Origin: Acidovorax sp. FHTAMBA
GTDB lineage: Bacteria; Pseudomonadota; Gammaproteobacteria; Burkholderiales; Burkholderiaceae_C
Reading direction: 5' to 3'
Assembly (NCBI RefSeq): GCF_038958875.1
Contig: NZ_CP152407.1
Span: 1,309,501 to 1,373,500 of the forward strand
Length of the DNA: 64,000 nucleotides
A program made the position numbers and the translations under genes. Below the pieces are notes generated by a model. It worked only from the letters and a program-made list of their open reading frames with translations. It searched no databases and had not been told where the DNA came from. Below are positions 52,975 through 63,860 of this stretch, piece after piece (position 1 is the stretch's first letter; each line of letters begins with the position of its first letter).

Positions 52975-53841
52975 CTATCGACCATCCATTTCCCGGTGCC
53001 TGCGCAGGGCTGGCCAGCGGCTGCTGAACGCCTCTGCCAGCCGTTCCACCAGGTACACCGAGCGGTGCTGGCCGCCGGTGCACCCGATGGCCACCGTGAC
53101 ATAGCTGCGGTGGTTGCGGTCGAGCATCTCCAGCCAGTGCGCCAGGAAGTTCTCGATGTGCTGCTGCATCAGCGCCACCTCGGGCTGCTGGCGCAGGAAG
53201 TCGGCCACCGGGGCGTCCTGCCCGGTCAGGTCGCGCAGCGCTGGCTCGTAGTGCGGGTTGGGCAGCATGCGCACATCGAACACGTAGTCCGCATCCATCG
53301 GAATGCCGCGTTTGAACGCGAAGGACTGGAACACCAGCGTGAGCTGGCCCGGCGTGGCGGCCATCAGCCCCTTGACGTAGCTTTGCAGCTGCGAGGCGCG
53401 GATGGTGCTGGTGTCTATCACATGGGATTGCTCGCGAAGCGCGGCGAGCAATTCGCGCTCCACCTCGATGATCTGCACCAGCGCCTTGCGTCCCTGCTGC
53501 AGGTCCGCATGCGACAGCGGGTGGCGGCGCCGCGTTTCCGAAAAGCGCCGCACCAGGGTGTCGATCGTAGCGTCGAGGAAGATCGAGTGCACCGAAACGC
53601 CCTCGCTGCGCAGCCGGTTCAATTCCTGCGGCACCTGGTGCAACGACGTGGCGCTGCGCACGTCCATCGCGATGGCCAGCCGGTTGCCGTGGTGGCGGTG
53701 CTCCAGCGCGACGAAGGCGGGCAACAGCTCGGGTGGCAGGTTGTCGACGCAATAGTAGCCCGCGTCCTCGAGCGCGTGCAGGGCCACCGACTTGCCCGAT
53801 CCGGACATGCCGGTGATCACCACGATCTCAAGCGTTGCCAT
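52975..53841 (-). CDS. rapZ: RNase adapter / nucleotide-binding protein RapZ
   Basis: A 288-residue P-loop protein. In E. coli RapZ delivers the small RNA GlmZ to RNase E and so controls glucosamine-6-phosphate synthase. Walker A ITGMSGSGKS is at residues about 8-17, followed by YYCVDNLPPELLP, and the C-terminal IGCTGGQHRSVYLVERLA near 254 is diagnostic. The ATG at 53841 shares a base with the recN stop (TGATG). Whether this organism uses a GlmZ-like RNA is not shown here. Confidence 0.93.
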   Translation of the reverse strand: MATLEIVVITGMSGSGKSVALHALEDAGYYCVDNLPPELLPAFVALEHRHHGNRLAIAMDVRSATSLHQVPQELNRLRSEGVSVHSIFLDATIDTLVRRFSETRRRHPLSHADLQQGRKALVQIIEVERELLAALREQSHVIDTSTIRASQLQSYVKGLMAATPGQLTLVFQSFAFKRGIPMDADYVFDVRMLPNPHYEPALRDLTGQDAPVADFLRQQPEVALMQQHIENFLAHWLEMLDRNHRSYVTVAIGCTGGQHRSVYLVERLAEAFSSRWPALRRHREMDGR

Positions 53842-55511
53842 CACCGCGCCCTTTCCACCGCCGCGTCCGCCAGCTCCAGCATTTCGCGCGCATGCGCCAG
53901 AGTGGTTTCGGTGGACTTCTCGCCGCCCAGCATGCGGGCGATCTCGGCTACGCGCACTTCACCCTGGATGGGCTGGACGCTGCTGGTTGTGCCTTCGGCC
54001 TGCTTGCGCTTGATCACCTTGAGATGGTGGTGCGCGCAGGATGCCACCTGCGGCAGATGCGTGACGGCAAGCACCTGCCGGTCGCTGCCCAGCTGCTGCA
54101 TGAGGCGGCCCACCGTTTCGGCCACCGCACCGCCCACGCCGGAGTCCACCTCGTCGAAGATGAGCGTGGGCGCGGCACCTAGCTGGCTGGTCGTGACCGA
54201 GATCGCCAGCGAGATGCGGGAGAGCTCGCCGCCCGACGCCACCTTGCCGATGGGGCGTGGCGACATGCCGGGGTGCCCCGCCACCAGGAACTCGACATCG
54301 TCGATCCCATGCGCAGCGGGCTCGGCCAGCTTGGCCACGGAGACCTCGAACTTGCCCCCCTCCATGCCCAGGCCCTGCATGGCATGCGTGATGGCGGCCG
54401 AGAGGCGGGGCGCCGCCTTGGCCCGCGCCTGCGACAGGGTGCGGGCCGCAGCGTGATAGGCCTTGGCGCTGGCAGCTTCGGCAGCCTCCAGTTGTGCCAG
54501 ATCGGTCGCGGCGTCCAGGCGGCGCATCTCGTCTTTCCAGCCCTGGAGCAGGGCGGGCAGCTCCGCAGGCGTGCGGCGGTACCGGCGCGCCAGGGTCATC
54601 CAGGAGGAGATGCGGGCGTCAAGTTCCGCCAGGCGCTGGGGGTCCATGTCGGCATGGCGCAGATACAGCTGCAGCGAGTGTGCCACGTCACCGGCCTGCG
54701 CGAGGCAGGACGAGAGGATGTCGGCCAGGCTGGCGAATTCGGGCTCGATATCTTCCTGCCCGTGCAGCAGGGAATGTGCGCGGGTGAGGGCTGCCAGCGC
54801 GCCAGCGTCGTCGTCCTGCAGCACCTGGAGCGCGGCCTGCGCACCCTCCATCAGCGCCTGCGCATGCGACAGGCGCTTGTGCTGCGCTTCCAGCTCTTCC
54901 CATTCGTCTGCGGCAGGCGCGAGCTTGTCCAGCTCGCCGATCTGCCACTGCAGCCGCTCGCGTTCCTGCTGCAGTGTGGCCTGGTCCTGCCGCGCCTGCT
55001 GCAGCGTTTTCTGGTCGGCACGCCATCGGCTCCAGTGCATCGTCACGTCAGCCTGGCTCAGGCCAGCATAGGCGTCGAGCAGTTCGCGCACCGAATCGGG
55101 GCGGGTCAGGCTTTGCCAGGCATGCTGGCCGTGGATGTCAAGCAGCATGTCGCCCAGCGCCCGCAGCTGTGTGGCGGTTGCCGGCGTTCCGTTCACCCAT
55201 GCCCGGCTCTTGCCCTGCGCGTCGATCGTGCGGCGCAACAGCAGGGTGTCGCCCGCCTCGAAGCCTGCTTCGTCGAGCCACGGTTGCGCTGCGGCCGGGC
55301 AGTCAAACTCGGCACTGATGTCGGCACGGGATGCGCCTTCGCGCACCACGCCCGCATCTGCGCGCGCCCCGAGCGCCAGTTGGACAGCGTCGATCAGGAT
55401 CGACTTCCCCGCACCAGTTTCACCCGTCAGCACCGTGAAGCCTGTTTGCAACTCCAGATCCAGGGCCTGGACAATGACGAAGTCCTGCAGGGTGATCCGC
55501 CGCAGCGCCAT
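53841..55511 (-). CDS. recN: DNA repair protein RecN
   Basis: A 556-residue SMC-like ATPase for double-strand break repair. Walker A LTGETGAGKSILIDAVQLAL is near residue 30, the coiled-coil arms span about 160-370, the signature GGELSRISLAIS is near residue 427 and Walker B TLIFDEVDSGVGGAVAETVG near 452. The length equals that of the family. It lies downstream of nadK with a two-base gap and overlaps rapZ. Confidence 0.96.
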   Translation of the reverse strand: MALRRITLQDFVIVQALDLELQTGFTVLTGETGAGKSILIDAVQLALGARADAGVVREGASRADISAEFDCPAAAQPWLDEAGFEAGDTLLLRRTIDAQGKSRAWVNGTPATATQLRALGDMLLDIHGQHAWQSLTRPDSVRELLDAYAGLSQADVTMHWSRWRADQKTLQQARQDQATLQQERERLQWQIGELDKLAPAADEWEELEAQHKRLSHAQALMEGAQAALQVLQDDDAGALAALTRAHSLLHGQEDIEPEFASLADILSSCLAQAGDVAHSLQLYLRHADMDPQRLAELDARISSWMTLARRYRRTPAELPALLQGWKDEMRRLDAATDLAQLEAAEAASAKAYHAAARTLSQARAKAAPRLSAAITHAMQGLGMEGGKFEVSVAKLAEPAAHGIDDVEFLVAGHPGMSPRPIGKVASGGELSRISLAISVTTSQLGAAPTLIFDEVDSGVGGAVAETVGRLMQQLGSDRQVLAVTHLPQVASCAHHHLKVIKRKQAEGTTSSVQPIQGEVRVAEIARMLGGEKSTETTLAHAREMLELADAAVERAR

Positions 55512-55513
55512 GG

Positions 55514-56410
55514 TCAGGATCCCCCTTCATTCCAGCGCAATTTTTTGCGCAGGGTGGCAAAGTAGTTCCAGCCTTGAGGATGGAGAAACCGCACGCAGTG
55601 CTCTGACCTTTTCACCAGAATGCGGTCACCATGCAGCAGTGAGGCCAGTGACTGCATGTCAAAATTGGCACTGACATCCCGACCACTCACAACCTCAACC
55701 GCCACCTCGGTGGCATCTGACAGAACAATCGGTCGGTTGGAGAGCGTATGGGGTGCGATGGGCACGAGCACCCATCCGGGAATGGAGGGGTGAAGCATGG
55801 GACCACCGGCTGACAGCGAATACGCCGTTGACCCTGTGGGTGAGGCGATGATGAGTCCGTCTGCGCGTTGGTTCGCCACAAATCGGCCGCCGACCTCGAC
55901 CCGCAATTCCACCATGCCTGAAGTCGCGCCTCGGTTCACAACGACATCGTTCATCGCGAGGGCTTCGAAGACGACGCGCTCGTCGCGCACGACCGTAGCG
56001 TGCATCAGCGGTCGCAAGTCTTCCTCGTATTCACCCTGAAGCATGGGGGGCAGAGTGGCCTGATAGGTATCGAAAGGAATGTCGGTGATAAAGCCAAGCC
56101 GTCCCTGGTTAATGCCGATCAGGGGCGTCCCAAACCGGGCGAGCCGCCGACCTATGCCCAGCATGGTGCCGTCACCCCCGACCACCAGGCCCAAATCGCA
56201 CCGACTGCCTATCTCGTCTACATTCAGGACTGGATAGTGTGTGAGCCCGGTGTTGCTTGCGGTCTCAGCTTCCAGCATCACTTCGCAACCCTGGCGCTCT
56301 AGAAAATGGGCGATGTCTTCCAGGGCCAGGCGGGAGCTTTCACCGATGGAGCCCGCCGAAGAAGCTTGGTACTTGCCTATGAGTGCGACATGGCGGAAAT
56401 TGGACGTCAT
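55514..56410 (-). CDS. nadK: NAD kinase NadK
   Basis: Phosphorylates NAD to NADP. The 298-residue protein has the GGDGT motif in LVVGGDGTMLGIGRRL near residue 75, the NE motif equivalent as MNDVVVNRG near 152, and the glycine-rich SPTGSTAYSLSAGGP near 188. ATG at 56410 is preferred to the GTG three bases upstream. It is the first gene of the nadK-recN-rapZ run and divergent from hrcA, as in many betaproteobacteria. Confidence 0.95.
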   Translation of the reverse strand: MTSNFRHVALIGKYQASSAGSIGESSRLALEDIAHFLERQGCEVMLEAETASNTGLTHYPVLNVDEIGSRCDLGLVVGGDGTMLGIGRRLARFGTPLIGINQGRLGFITDIPFDTYQATLPPMLQGEYEEDLRPLMHATVVRDERVVFEALAMNDVVVNRGATSGMVELRVEVGGRFVANQRADGLIIASPTGSTAYSLSAGGPMLHPSIPGWVLVPIAPHTLSNRPIVLSDATEVAVEVVSGRDVSANFDMQSLASLLHGDRILVKRSEHCVRFLHPQGWNYFATLRKKLRWNEGGS

Positions 56411-56438
56411 CACGAAATTACATCATTAAAATCATCCC

Positions 56439-57443
56439 ATGCTCGATGACCGTGCCAAGTTGTTGCTCAAAGCGCTGGTCGAGCGCTATATCGCCGATGG
56501 GCAGCCTGTCGGATCCCGCACCTTGTCGCGCGCGTCCGGGCTGGATTTGTCTCCAGCCACCATCCGAAACGTCATGGCGGATCTGGAGGAGCTGGGGCTG
56601 ATCGCCAGCCCCCACACGTCAGCTGGTCGCATACCCACGGCACGAGGCTATAGGCTGTTTGTGGACACCATGCTGACAGTGCAGCGGGACCCCCTGACCC
56701 CTCCCCAGCTAGCGCCCGAACAGCCGCAGAAGGTGATCGCCAACGCTGCCCAGTTGCTCTCCAGTCTTTCGCAGTTCGTGGGTGTCGTGATGGCGCCTCG
56801 CAGAACGTCGGTGTTCCGCCACATTGAGTTCTTGAGGCTGTCCGAGCGGCGGTTTTTGGTCATCATCGTTTCGCCTGAGGGAGACGTTCAGAATCGCGTG
56901 ATCTTCACGGATGTGGACTACTCCCAGTCGCAACTCATCGAGGCTTCCAACTTTCTGAACGCGCATTACGCCGGGCTTGCAATGGAGCAGGTACGTGAGC
57001 GACTGAAATCTGAGGTGGATGTGCTGCGCGGCGAGATCGCTTCGCTCATGCAAGCTGCGGTGAATGTGGGGTCCGAGGCCCTGTCCCAGGCACAAGACGA
57101 GGTCGTGATTTCTGGCGAGAGAAACCTGTTGGCGGTAAGCGATTTCTCCAGCGACATGGGCAACCTGCGGCGTGCATTCGATCTGTTCGAGCAGAAAACC
57201 CAGATTCTGCGGTTGCTGGACATCTCCAGCCAGGCTGAAGGGGTGCGCATCTACATTGGCGGTGAAAGCCATGTGGTGCCGTTCGAGGAACTGTCTGTTG
57301 TCAGTGCGCCCTACGAGGTGGATGGCAAAGTGGTCGGGACGTTGGGCGTGATCGGCCCCACGCGCATGCCATACGACCGCATGATCCAGATCGTGGACAT
57401 CACATCAAAGCTGGTGTCCAACGCCCTCAGCTACCGCAAGTAA
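56439..57443 (+). CDS. hrcA: Heat-inducible transcription repressor HrcA
   Basis: A 334-residue repressor that binds CIRCE operators of groESL and dnaK operons. The winged-helix N-terminus (about 1-75) includes VGSRTLSRASGLDLSPATIR and LGLIASPHTSAGRIPTARGY; the GAF-like domain follows, with the C-terminal GPTRMPYDRMI typical of HrcA. No CIRCE inverted repeat is visible in the 28-base gap to nadK, so autoregulation through CIRCE is not supported here. Confidence 0.95.
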   Translation: MLDDRAKLLLKALVERYIADGQPVGSRTLSRASGLDLSPATIRNVMADLEELGLIASPHTSAGRIPTARGYRLFVDTMLTVQRDPLTPPQLAPEQPQKVIANAAQLLSSLSQFVGVVMAPRRTSVFRHIEFLRLSERRFLVIIVSPEGDVQNRVIFTDVDYSQSQLIEASNFLNAHYAGLAMEQVRERLKSEVDVLRGEIASLMQAAVNVGSEALSQAQDEVVISGERNLLAVSDFSSDMGNLRRAFDLFEQKTQILRLLDISSQAEGVRIYIGGESHVVPFEELSVVSAPYEVDGKVVGTLGVIGPTRMPYDRMIQIVDITSKLVSNALSYRK

Positions 57444-57494
57444 AGCCCCTACAATACGGCGCTTGCCCCGTTGTATAGCGCTGGAGCATGGCTT

Positions 57495-57571
57495 GGGGCG
57501 TTAGCTCAGTTGGTTAGAGCAGAGGACTCATAATCCTTTGGTCGTTGGTTCAAGTCCAACACGCCCTACCA
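57495..57571 (+). tRNA. tRNA with CAU anticodon (elongator Met, or Ile2)
   Basis: A 77-base cloverleaf: acceptor GGGGCGT/ACGCCCT, D arm GCTC-AGTTGGTTA-GAGC, anticodon loop CTCATAA (CAT), T arm GTTGG-TTCAAGT-CCAAC and encoded CCA. Elongator Met is the likely identity, but parts of the variable and T arms also resemble tRNA-Ile2, in which C34 is modified to lysidine. Confidence 0.9.
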
Positions 57572-57758
57572 CCCATTCATCCGAATGGGCGATCAACAGG
57601 ATCGCAGCCAGCTTTCTTTTTTGCGATGAGCGTCTTTCTTTTTTGGAGTCGCTCCAGTGCATTACAATCTAAGGCTGCATTGATTTGTATTTGTGCTGGC
57701 CAGGCCAACGCGGCAGGTGTCAGTTAAAAATTGATTTCAAGGGTCGCCAAGAAATCAT

Positions 57759-57766
57759 GCTATAAT
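57759..57766 (+). promoter_or_regulatory. Extended -10 promoter for tRNA-Arg
   Basis: TGCTATAAT ends ten bases upstream of the tRNA-Arg 5' end. It is a perfect -10 with the TGn extension; no good -35 is seen at 16-18 bases. Confidence 0.6.
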
Positions 57767-57776
57767 TCAAAGCTTA

Positions 57777-57853
57777 GCGGCTGTAGCTCAGCTGGATAGA
57801 GTACTTGGCTACGAACCAAGGGGTCGTGGGTTCGATTCCTGCCAGCCGCACCA
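57777..57853 (+). tRNA. tRNA-Arg (anticodon ACG)
   Basis: A 77-base cloverleaf: acceptor GCGGCTG/CAGCCGC, anticodon stem TTGG/CCAA with loop CTACGAA (ACG), T arm containing GTTCGATTC and encoded CCA. The wobble A is normally converted to inosine by TadA. A strong terminator follows within ten bases. Confidence 0.96.
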
Positions 57854-57859
57854 ATGTTT

Positions 57860-57892
57860 AAAGCCTGCAATCGCAAGATTGCAGGCTTTTTC
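57860..57892 (+). terminator. Intrinsic terminator after tRNA-Arg
   Basis: AAGCCTGCAATC and GATTGCAGGCTT form a perfect 12-bp stem with loop GCAA, followed by T residues. Confidence 0.92.
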
Positions 57893-57929
57893 ATTTGTCC
57901 CAGCGTTTTCGCTGAAGGGGATACCTGCC

Positions 57930-58496
57930 ATGAGCAAGGCCTTTACCAAAGAAACCGATGCTTCCGATGAGGATGAATTGGTGTTGCCTGCGTTGCCTGC
58001 GGGCGGCAAGAACTACATCACTCCAGCAGGATACGCGCGCCTGCGTGATGAGCTGCTGAACCTCATTGACAACGAGCGGCCCAAAGTGGTGGAAACCGTT
58101 CACTGGGCTGCGAGCAATGGAGATCGGTCTGAAAACGGCGACTACCTCTACGGCAAGAAGCGTTTGCGAGAGATCGATCGGCGAATCCGATTTCTCACCA
58201 AGCGGCTCGAAATTGCCGAAGTGGTTGATCCCAGCCAGCACGTGGGAAGCGAACAGGTGTTTTTTGGCGCGACGGTTACTTACGTCGAGGATGAAGGCAC
58301 AGAACGCACAGTCACCATCATGGGCATTGATGAGGCAGACAGCCGCGAATTGCAGGTGAGTTGGATTTCCCCTGTCGCGCGTGCGCTATTGAAAGCGCGC
58401 ACAGGGGATGAAGTCCTGCTCCCCACTCCAGGAGGTGTTCGAAGTCTTGAAGTGGTGTCAGTGAAATATCCGCAACGCAACGACCGTGAGGATTAA
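57930..58496 (+). CDS. greB: Transcription elongation factor GreB
   Basis: A 188-residue factor that stimulates transcript cleavage by backtracked RNA polymerase. The N-terminal coiled coil (about residues 30-100) carries the acidic tip with SNGDRSENGDYLYGKKRLRE, the catalytic D and E pair. The C-terminal domain has GTERTVTIMGIDEAD and SPVARALLKARTGDE. An N-terminal extension of about 25 acidic residues precedes the domain. GreB is preferred over GreA because of the YLYGKKRLREIDRRIRFL wording and length. Confidence 0.93.
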   Translation: MSKAFTKETDASDEDELVLPALPAGGKNYITPAGYARLRDELLNLIDNERPKVVETVHWAASNGDRSENGDYLYGKKRLREIDRRIRFLTKRLEIAEVVDPSQHVGSEQVFFGATVTYVEDEGTERTVTIMGIDEADSRELQVSWISPVARALLKARTGDEVLLPTPGGVRSLEVVSVKYPQRNDRED

Positions 58497-58534
58497 AAAT
58501 AGCGTCCGGCAGAGCTGAGTTCTCCCGGACGCTA
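58495..58534 (-). terminator. Intrinsic terminator for spoT (convergent with greB)
   Basis: TAGCGTCCGG (58500-58509) pairs with CCGGACGCTA (58525-58534). Read on the minus strand the stem is followed by ATTTTTAATC, so it should end the spoT transcript; on the plus strand no T run follows. Confidence 0.75.
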
Positions 58535-58568
58535 AGGCTAGCGACGCTGCTTACCGCGCTGTGCGCGT

Positions 58569-60851
<2,283 letters not shown>

Positions 60852-60892
60852 GCCTCAAATGTAGCGCGGGAGCGCACCACACCGCTTCGGGG

Positions 60893-60920
60893 CAAAAAAA
60901 AGCACCGCTTTTGCGGTGCT
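60893..60920 (-). terminator. Intrinsic terminator between rpoZ and spoT
   Basis: On the minus strand AGCACCGC-AAAA-GCGGTGCT is followed by eight T residues. It should end much of the gmk-rpoZ transcript before spoT. Confidence 0.92.
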
Positions 60921-60945
60921 GTTTGGGGCTGCGCCCGAGAAAACC

Positions 60946-61149
60946 TCAACCAGGAACCTTCTTGAGCATCTCAAGGCCCACTTTGCCTTCGGCGATTTCG
61001 CGCAGGGCAGTGACTGCAGGCTTGTTGCGGCTTTCGATGCGGGGTGCATGGCCCTGGCTCAGCATGCGGGCACGGTACGTGGCGGCCAACACAAGCTGGA
61101 AGCGGTTGGGGATCTTTTCCAGACAGTCTTCTACGGTGATGCGTGCCAT
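60946..61149 (-). CDS. rpoZ: RNA polymerase omega subunit RpoZ
   Basis: A 67-residue subunit that aids RNA polymerase assembly and, in E. coli, forms a ppGpp-binding site. The start MARITVEDCLEKIPNRFQLV is the conserved N-terminus; RKPxVTALREIAEGK-type wording appears as NKPAVTALREIAEGK near residue 43. It is shorter than E. coli omega (91 residues), as usual for betaproteobacteria. It lies 16 bases after gmk. Confidence 0.96.
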   Translation of the reverse strand: MARITVEDCLEKIPNRFQLVLAATYRARMLSQGHAPRIESRNKPAVTALREIAEGKVGLEMLKKVPG

Positions 61150-61165
61150 CGTTTTACTCCGGGAT

Positions 61166-61786
61166 TCAGGTGATATTGAGCGACTGGAAGGTGTCAGCAC
61201 GGGCGCGGCGCTGGGCGGCGTACTTGAGTCGCTGGGCGTGAACTACGGCTTTCAGGTCGAAAAGCGCGCGCTCAAACAACTCGTTGATTATAACGAAGTC
61301 GAATTTGCTGACCTGGGCCATCTCCTCGGCTGCATTCTTCAGACGGACTTCGATGACTTCCGGGGAGTCTTCGCCCCGTCGCTCCAGGCGCGAACGCAGT
61401 TCTTCCCAGCTCGGCGGCAGGATAAACACGAGGATTGCATTGGCGAAAGCCTGCTTGATCTGTAGCGCGCCCTGAAAGTCGATTTCCAGAATCACATCCG
61501 AGCCTTGGGCAATGCGCTCCTCGATCGCCTTCTTGGAGGTGCCATAGCGGTTGCCGTGCACGTGCGCCCACTCCACGAAGGCGTTGCCTTCCACCATGGC
61601 ATCGAACTCTGATTGCGATGCAAAGTAATAGTCGCGGCCGTGCTTTTCCTGCCCGCGCGGCGCGCGGGTGGTGTGGGAGATTGACAGGTGGACGTGCGAG
61701 TCCAGCTCCAGCAAGGCCTTGACCAAGCTGGATTTGCCAGCGCCGCTGGGGGCCGCAACTACGATGAGATTTCCGGGATAGTCCAT
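61166..61786 (-). CDS. gmk: Guanylate kinase Gmk
   Basis: Converts GMP to GDP with ATP. The 206-residue protein has the P-loop VVAAPSGAGKSSLVKALLE near residue 8, the GMP-binding SISHTTRAPRGQEKHGRDYY near 36, and the LEIDFQGALQIK segment near 100. Normal length. It is part of the gmk-rpoZ-spoT run and follows yicC. Confidence 0.96.
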   Translation of the reverse strand: MDYPGNLIVVAAPSGAGKSSLVKALLELDSHVHLSISHTTRAPRGQEKHGRDYYFASQSEFDAMVEGNAFVEWAHVHGNRYGTSKKAIEERIAQGSDVILEIDFQGALQIKQAFANAILVFILPPSWEELRSRLERRGEDSPEVIEVRLKNAAEEMAQVSKFDFVIINELFERALFDLKAVVHAQRLKYAAQRRARADTFQSLNIT

Positions 61787-61822
61787 GGCTGATGTGCGCG
61801 AAGCGCTATCAAAAAATGAGTT

Positions 61823-62740
61823 TTATTCGATGTTTTGAACTTGCTCGCGCATTTGCTCGATCAGCACTTTCATGTCCACGCTGATGCGGGTCAGGTCAAG
61901 GGCCGCTGATTTGGAGCCCAGCGTATTGGCCTCGCGGTGGAGCTCCTGGATCAGGAAGTCCAGGCGCTTGCCCACCTCGCCGCCTTTCTTGAGAAGGCGT
62001 TCGATTTCGTCCAGGTGGGAGTCCAGCCGGGTGATTTCCTCGGCCACATCAATGCGGATGGCAAACGCCGTGGCCTCGGTCAGGGCGCGGTCACGGGCTG
62101 CCTCGGGCAGGGTGGCACCGTCGGTCAGCGCCATGGCTTCCTTCCAGCGCTCCATGAAGCGCAGCCGTTGCTGCTCGACCAGCAGCGGCACCATGGGGAC
62201 GGCCTGTTCGGCCAGGGCACGCAATTGCTTGACCCGGTCCAGCAGCATGGAGGCCAGGCGCTTGCCCTCCCGTTCGCGGGCGGCCATCAGGGCGGTCAGG
62301 GCTTCTTCGGCCAAAGCAGGAACCGCATCGCTCCAGTCCTCAGAGCCCGATGGGGCGTTGGCGCACAGGCGCAGGGCGTCGGCTACCGTGAGGGGTGCCG
62401 CCGCCGGCAGCCATGCCTTGACGGAATCCTGCAAAGAATTGAGCCGCTGCAGCAGCCGTGCGGGCGGGTCCTGCAGGGTGTTGCTGTCCTCGTTCTCCAG
62501 GGCGGCGCGGACTTCAACCTTGCCGCGCTTGAGGCGGGCGGTCAGCAGGCTGCGCAGCGCGGGCTCCATGGCGCGCAGTTCATCGGGGAGGCGGAACGAA
62601 AGGTCCAGGAAGCGGCTGTTGACCGAGCGGATTTCCAGCCCCAGTCTGCGTGATTGGGGCGCGCGGGTGTCGTTTTCAGCGCCAGTGGCAGATGCGCCAT
62701 GCTGTGCGCTGGCGTATCCGGTCATGCTGTAAACTGGCAT
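61823..62740 (-). CDS. yicC: YicC family endoribonuclease
   Basis: A 305-residue protein. The N-terminal YSMTGYASAQ and EIRSVNSRFLDLSFRLPDEL (about residue 36) and the C-terminal DUF1732 ending LIQELHREANTLGSK near 270 are the hallmarks of YicC, now known to act as an RNase on small RNAs in E. coli. A short Ala/Arg insertion at about 16-32 (ATGAENDTRAPQ) is unusual. It is divergent from the kinase gene and precedes gmk. Confidence 0.93.
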   Translation of the reverse strand: MPVYSMTGYASAQHGASATGAENDTRAPQSRRLGLEIRSVNSRFLDLSFRLPDELRAMEPALRSLLTARLKRGKVEVRAALENEDSNTLQDPPARLLQRLNSLQDSVKAWLPAAAPLTVADALRLCANAPSGSEDWSDAVPALAEEALTALMAAREREGKRLASMLLDRVKQLRALAEQAVPMVPLLVEQQRLRFMERWKEAMALTDGATLPEAARDRALTEATAFAIRIDVAEEITRLDSHLDEIERLLKKGGEVGKRLDFLIQELHREANTLGSKSAALDLTRISVDMKVLIEQMREQVQNIE

Positions 62741-62815
62741 TGGACTTTTTGATGGTTGCTTGCGATCCGGCGATTATCCGGGTTCCGCTCCACCCCCGAG
62801 TCATCTTCGCAAAAT

Positions 62816-63832
62816 ATGTCAAAAATCAAGCCGGCTCCTTTGCCGCCCGATACCGCAATAGGCGGCTACCGCGTGGTGCGCCGGTTGTCATCGGGCGGTT
62901 TTGGTGTGGTCTATCTGGCCCTGGACGCCGAAGGGCAGCAGGTCGCCATCAAGGAATACCTTCCCTCCTCGCTGGCCACGCGTGCACCGGGCGAGCTGCT
63001 GCCCAAGGTGCAGTCAGAAAAACTCTCGCTCTACCGCCTGGGGCTCAAGAGCTTCTTCGAAGAAGGCCGGGCGCTGGCCCAGATCTCGCACGCTTCGGTG
63101 GTGAGCGTGCTCAACTTCTTCCGCGAGAACGAAACCGTCTACATGGTGATGAACTACCTGGAGGGCGCGACCCTGCAGGACTTCATCATCACCGCGCGGG
63201 ACCTGAAAACGCAGAAGGTCTTCCGCGAATCCACCATCCGCTCGCTGTTCGACGAAGTGCTGCGCGGGCTGCGCATCGTGCACCAGCACAAGATGCTGCA
63301 TCTTGATATCAAGCCGGCCAACATCTTCATCACCGACGACAACAAGGCCGTGATGATCGACTTTGGCGCCGCGCGCGAGGTGCTGTCCAAAGAGGGCAAT
63401 TTCATCCGCCCGATGTACACGCCAGGCTTTGCCGCCCCCGAGATGTACCGGCGCGATTCGTCCATGGGCCCCTGGACCGATATTTACGCGATTGGTGCCT
63501 GCATCTACGCCTGCATGCAGGGCTTTCCGCCCAACGAGGCACCCCAGCGCATCGAAAAGGACCGCCTGTCGCTGGCCTTGACCAAGCTGCGTGGCGTGTA
63601 CTCCGACAACCTTATCGAGGTGGTGGAGTGGTGCATGGCGCTCGATCCGCTGTCGCGCCCGCAGTCGGTATTTGCGCTGCAAAAGGAACTCAGCCGCGAG
63701 GGCGAGCGCCGCTACACCAAACTGACGGTGGCCGAGAAGATGCGCCTGCAGCTCGACACCCTGGTGTCCGACACCAAGAAAAACGTGCAAAAGGTGGGTG
63801 AAGCCACCGGTATCGGAGCCAAACCCAAATGA
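62816..63832 (+). CDS. Hanks-type serine/threonine protein kinase
   Basis: A 338-residue cytoplasmic kinase starting MSKIKPAPLPPDTAIGGYRV. The Gly-rich loop is LSSGGFGVVYLALD near residue 26, the ATP lysine is in VAIKEYLP near 46, the catalytic loop HLDIKPANIFITDD near 160, DFGAAR near 182 and the activation-loop end TPGFAAPEMYRRD near 200. All catalytic residues are present. No membrane helix or sensor domain follows, only about 60 C-terminal residues. A PP2C phosphatase gene begins 28 bases later. Substrates are unknown. Confidence 0.93.
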   Translation: MSKIKPAPLPPDTAIGGYRVVRRLSSGGFGVVYLALDAEGQQVAIKEYLPSSLATRAPGELLPKVQSEKLSLYRLGLKSFFEEGRALAQISHASVVSVLNFFRENETVYMVMNYLEGATLQDFIITARDLKTQKVFRESTIRSLFDEVLRGLRIVHQHKMLHLDIKPANIFITDDNKAVMIDFGAAREVLSKEGNFIRPMYTPGFAAPEMYRRDSSMGPWTDIYAIGACIYACMQGFPPNEAPQRIEKDRLSLALTKLRGVYSDNLIEVVEWCMALDPLSRPQSVFALQKELSREGERRYTKLTVAEKMRLQLDTLVSDTKKNVQKVGEATGIGAKPK

Positions 63833-63860
63833 ACACGACGCCCTGTTTGCGTGATTCGCT

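Noticed and set aside
56411..56438. A CIRCE operator in front of hrcA
   Set aside because: No TTAGCACTC-N9-GAGTGCTAA inverted repeat or close variant is present in the 28-base gap.
57573..57590. An intrinsic terminator after the CAU tRNA
   Set aside because: CCCATTC/GAATGGG can form a short hairpin, but no T run follows.
61795..61822. A truncated family A repeat between yicC and gmk
   Set aside because: GAAGCGCTATCAAAAAATGAG recalls one arm of the repeat, but the stem partner is missing and the match is too short to call.
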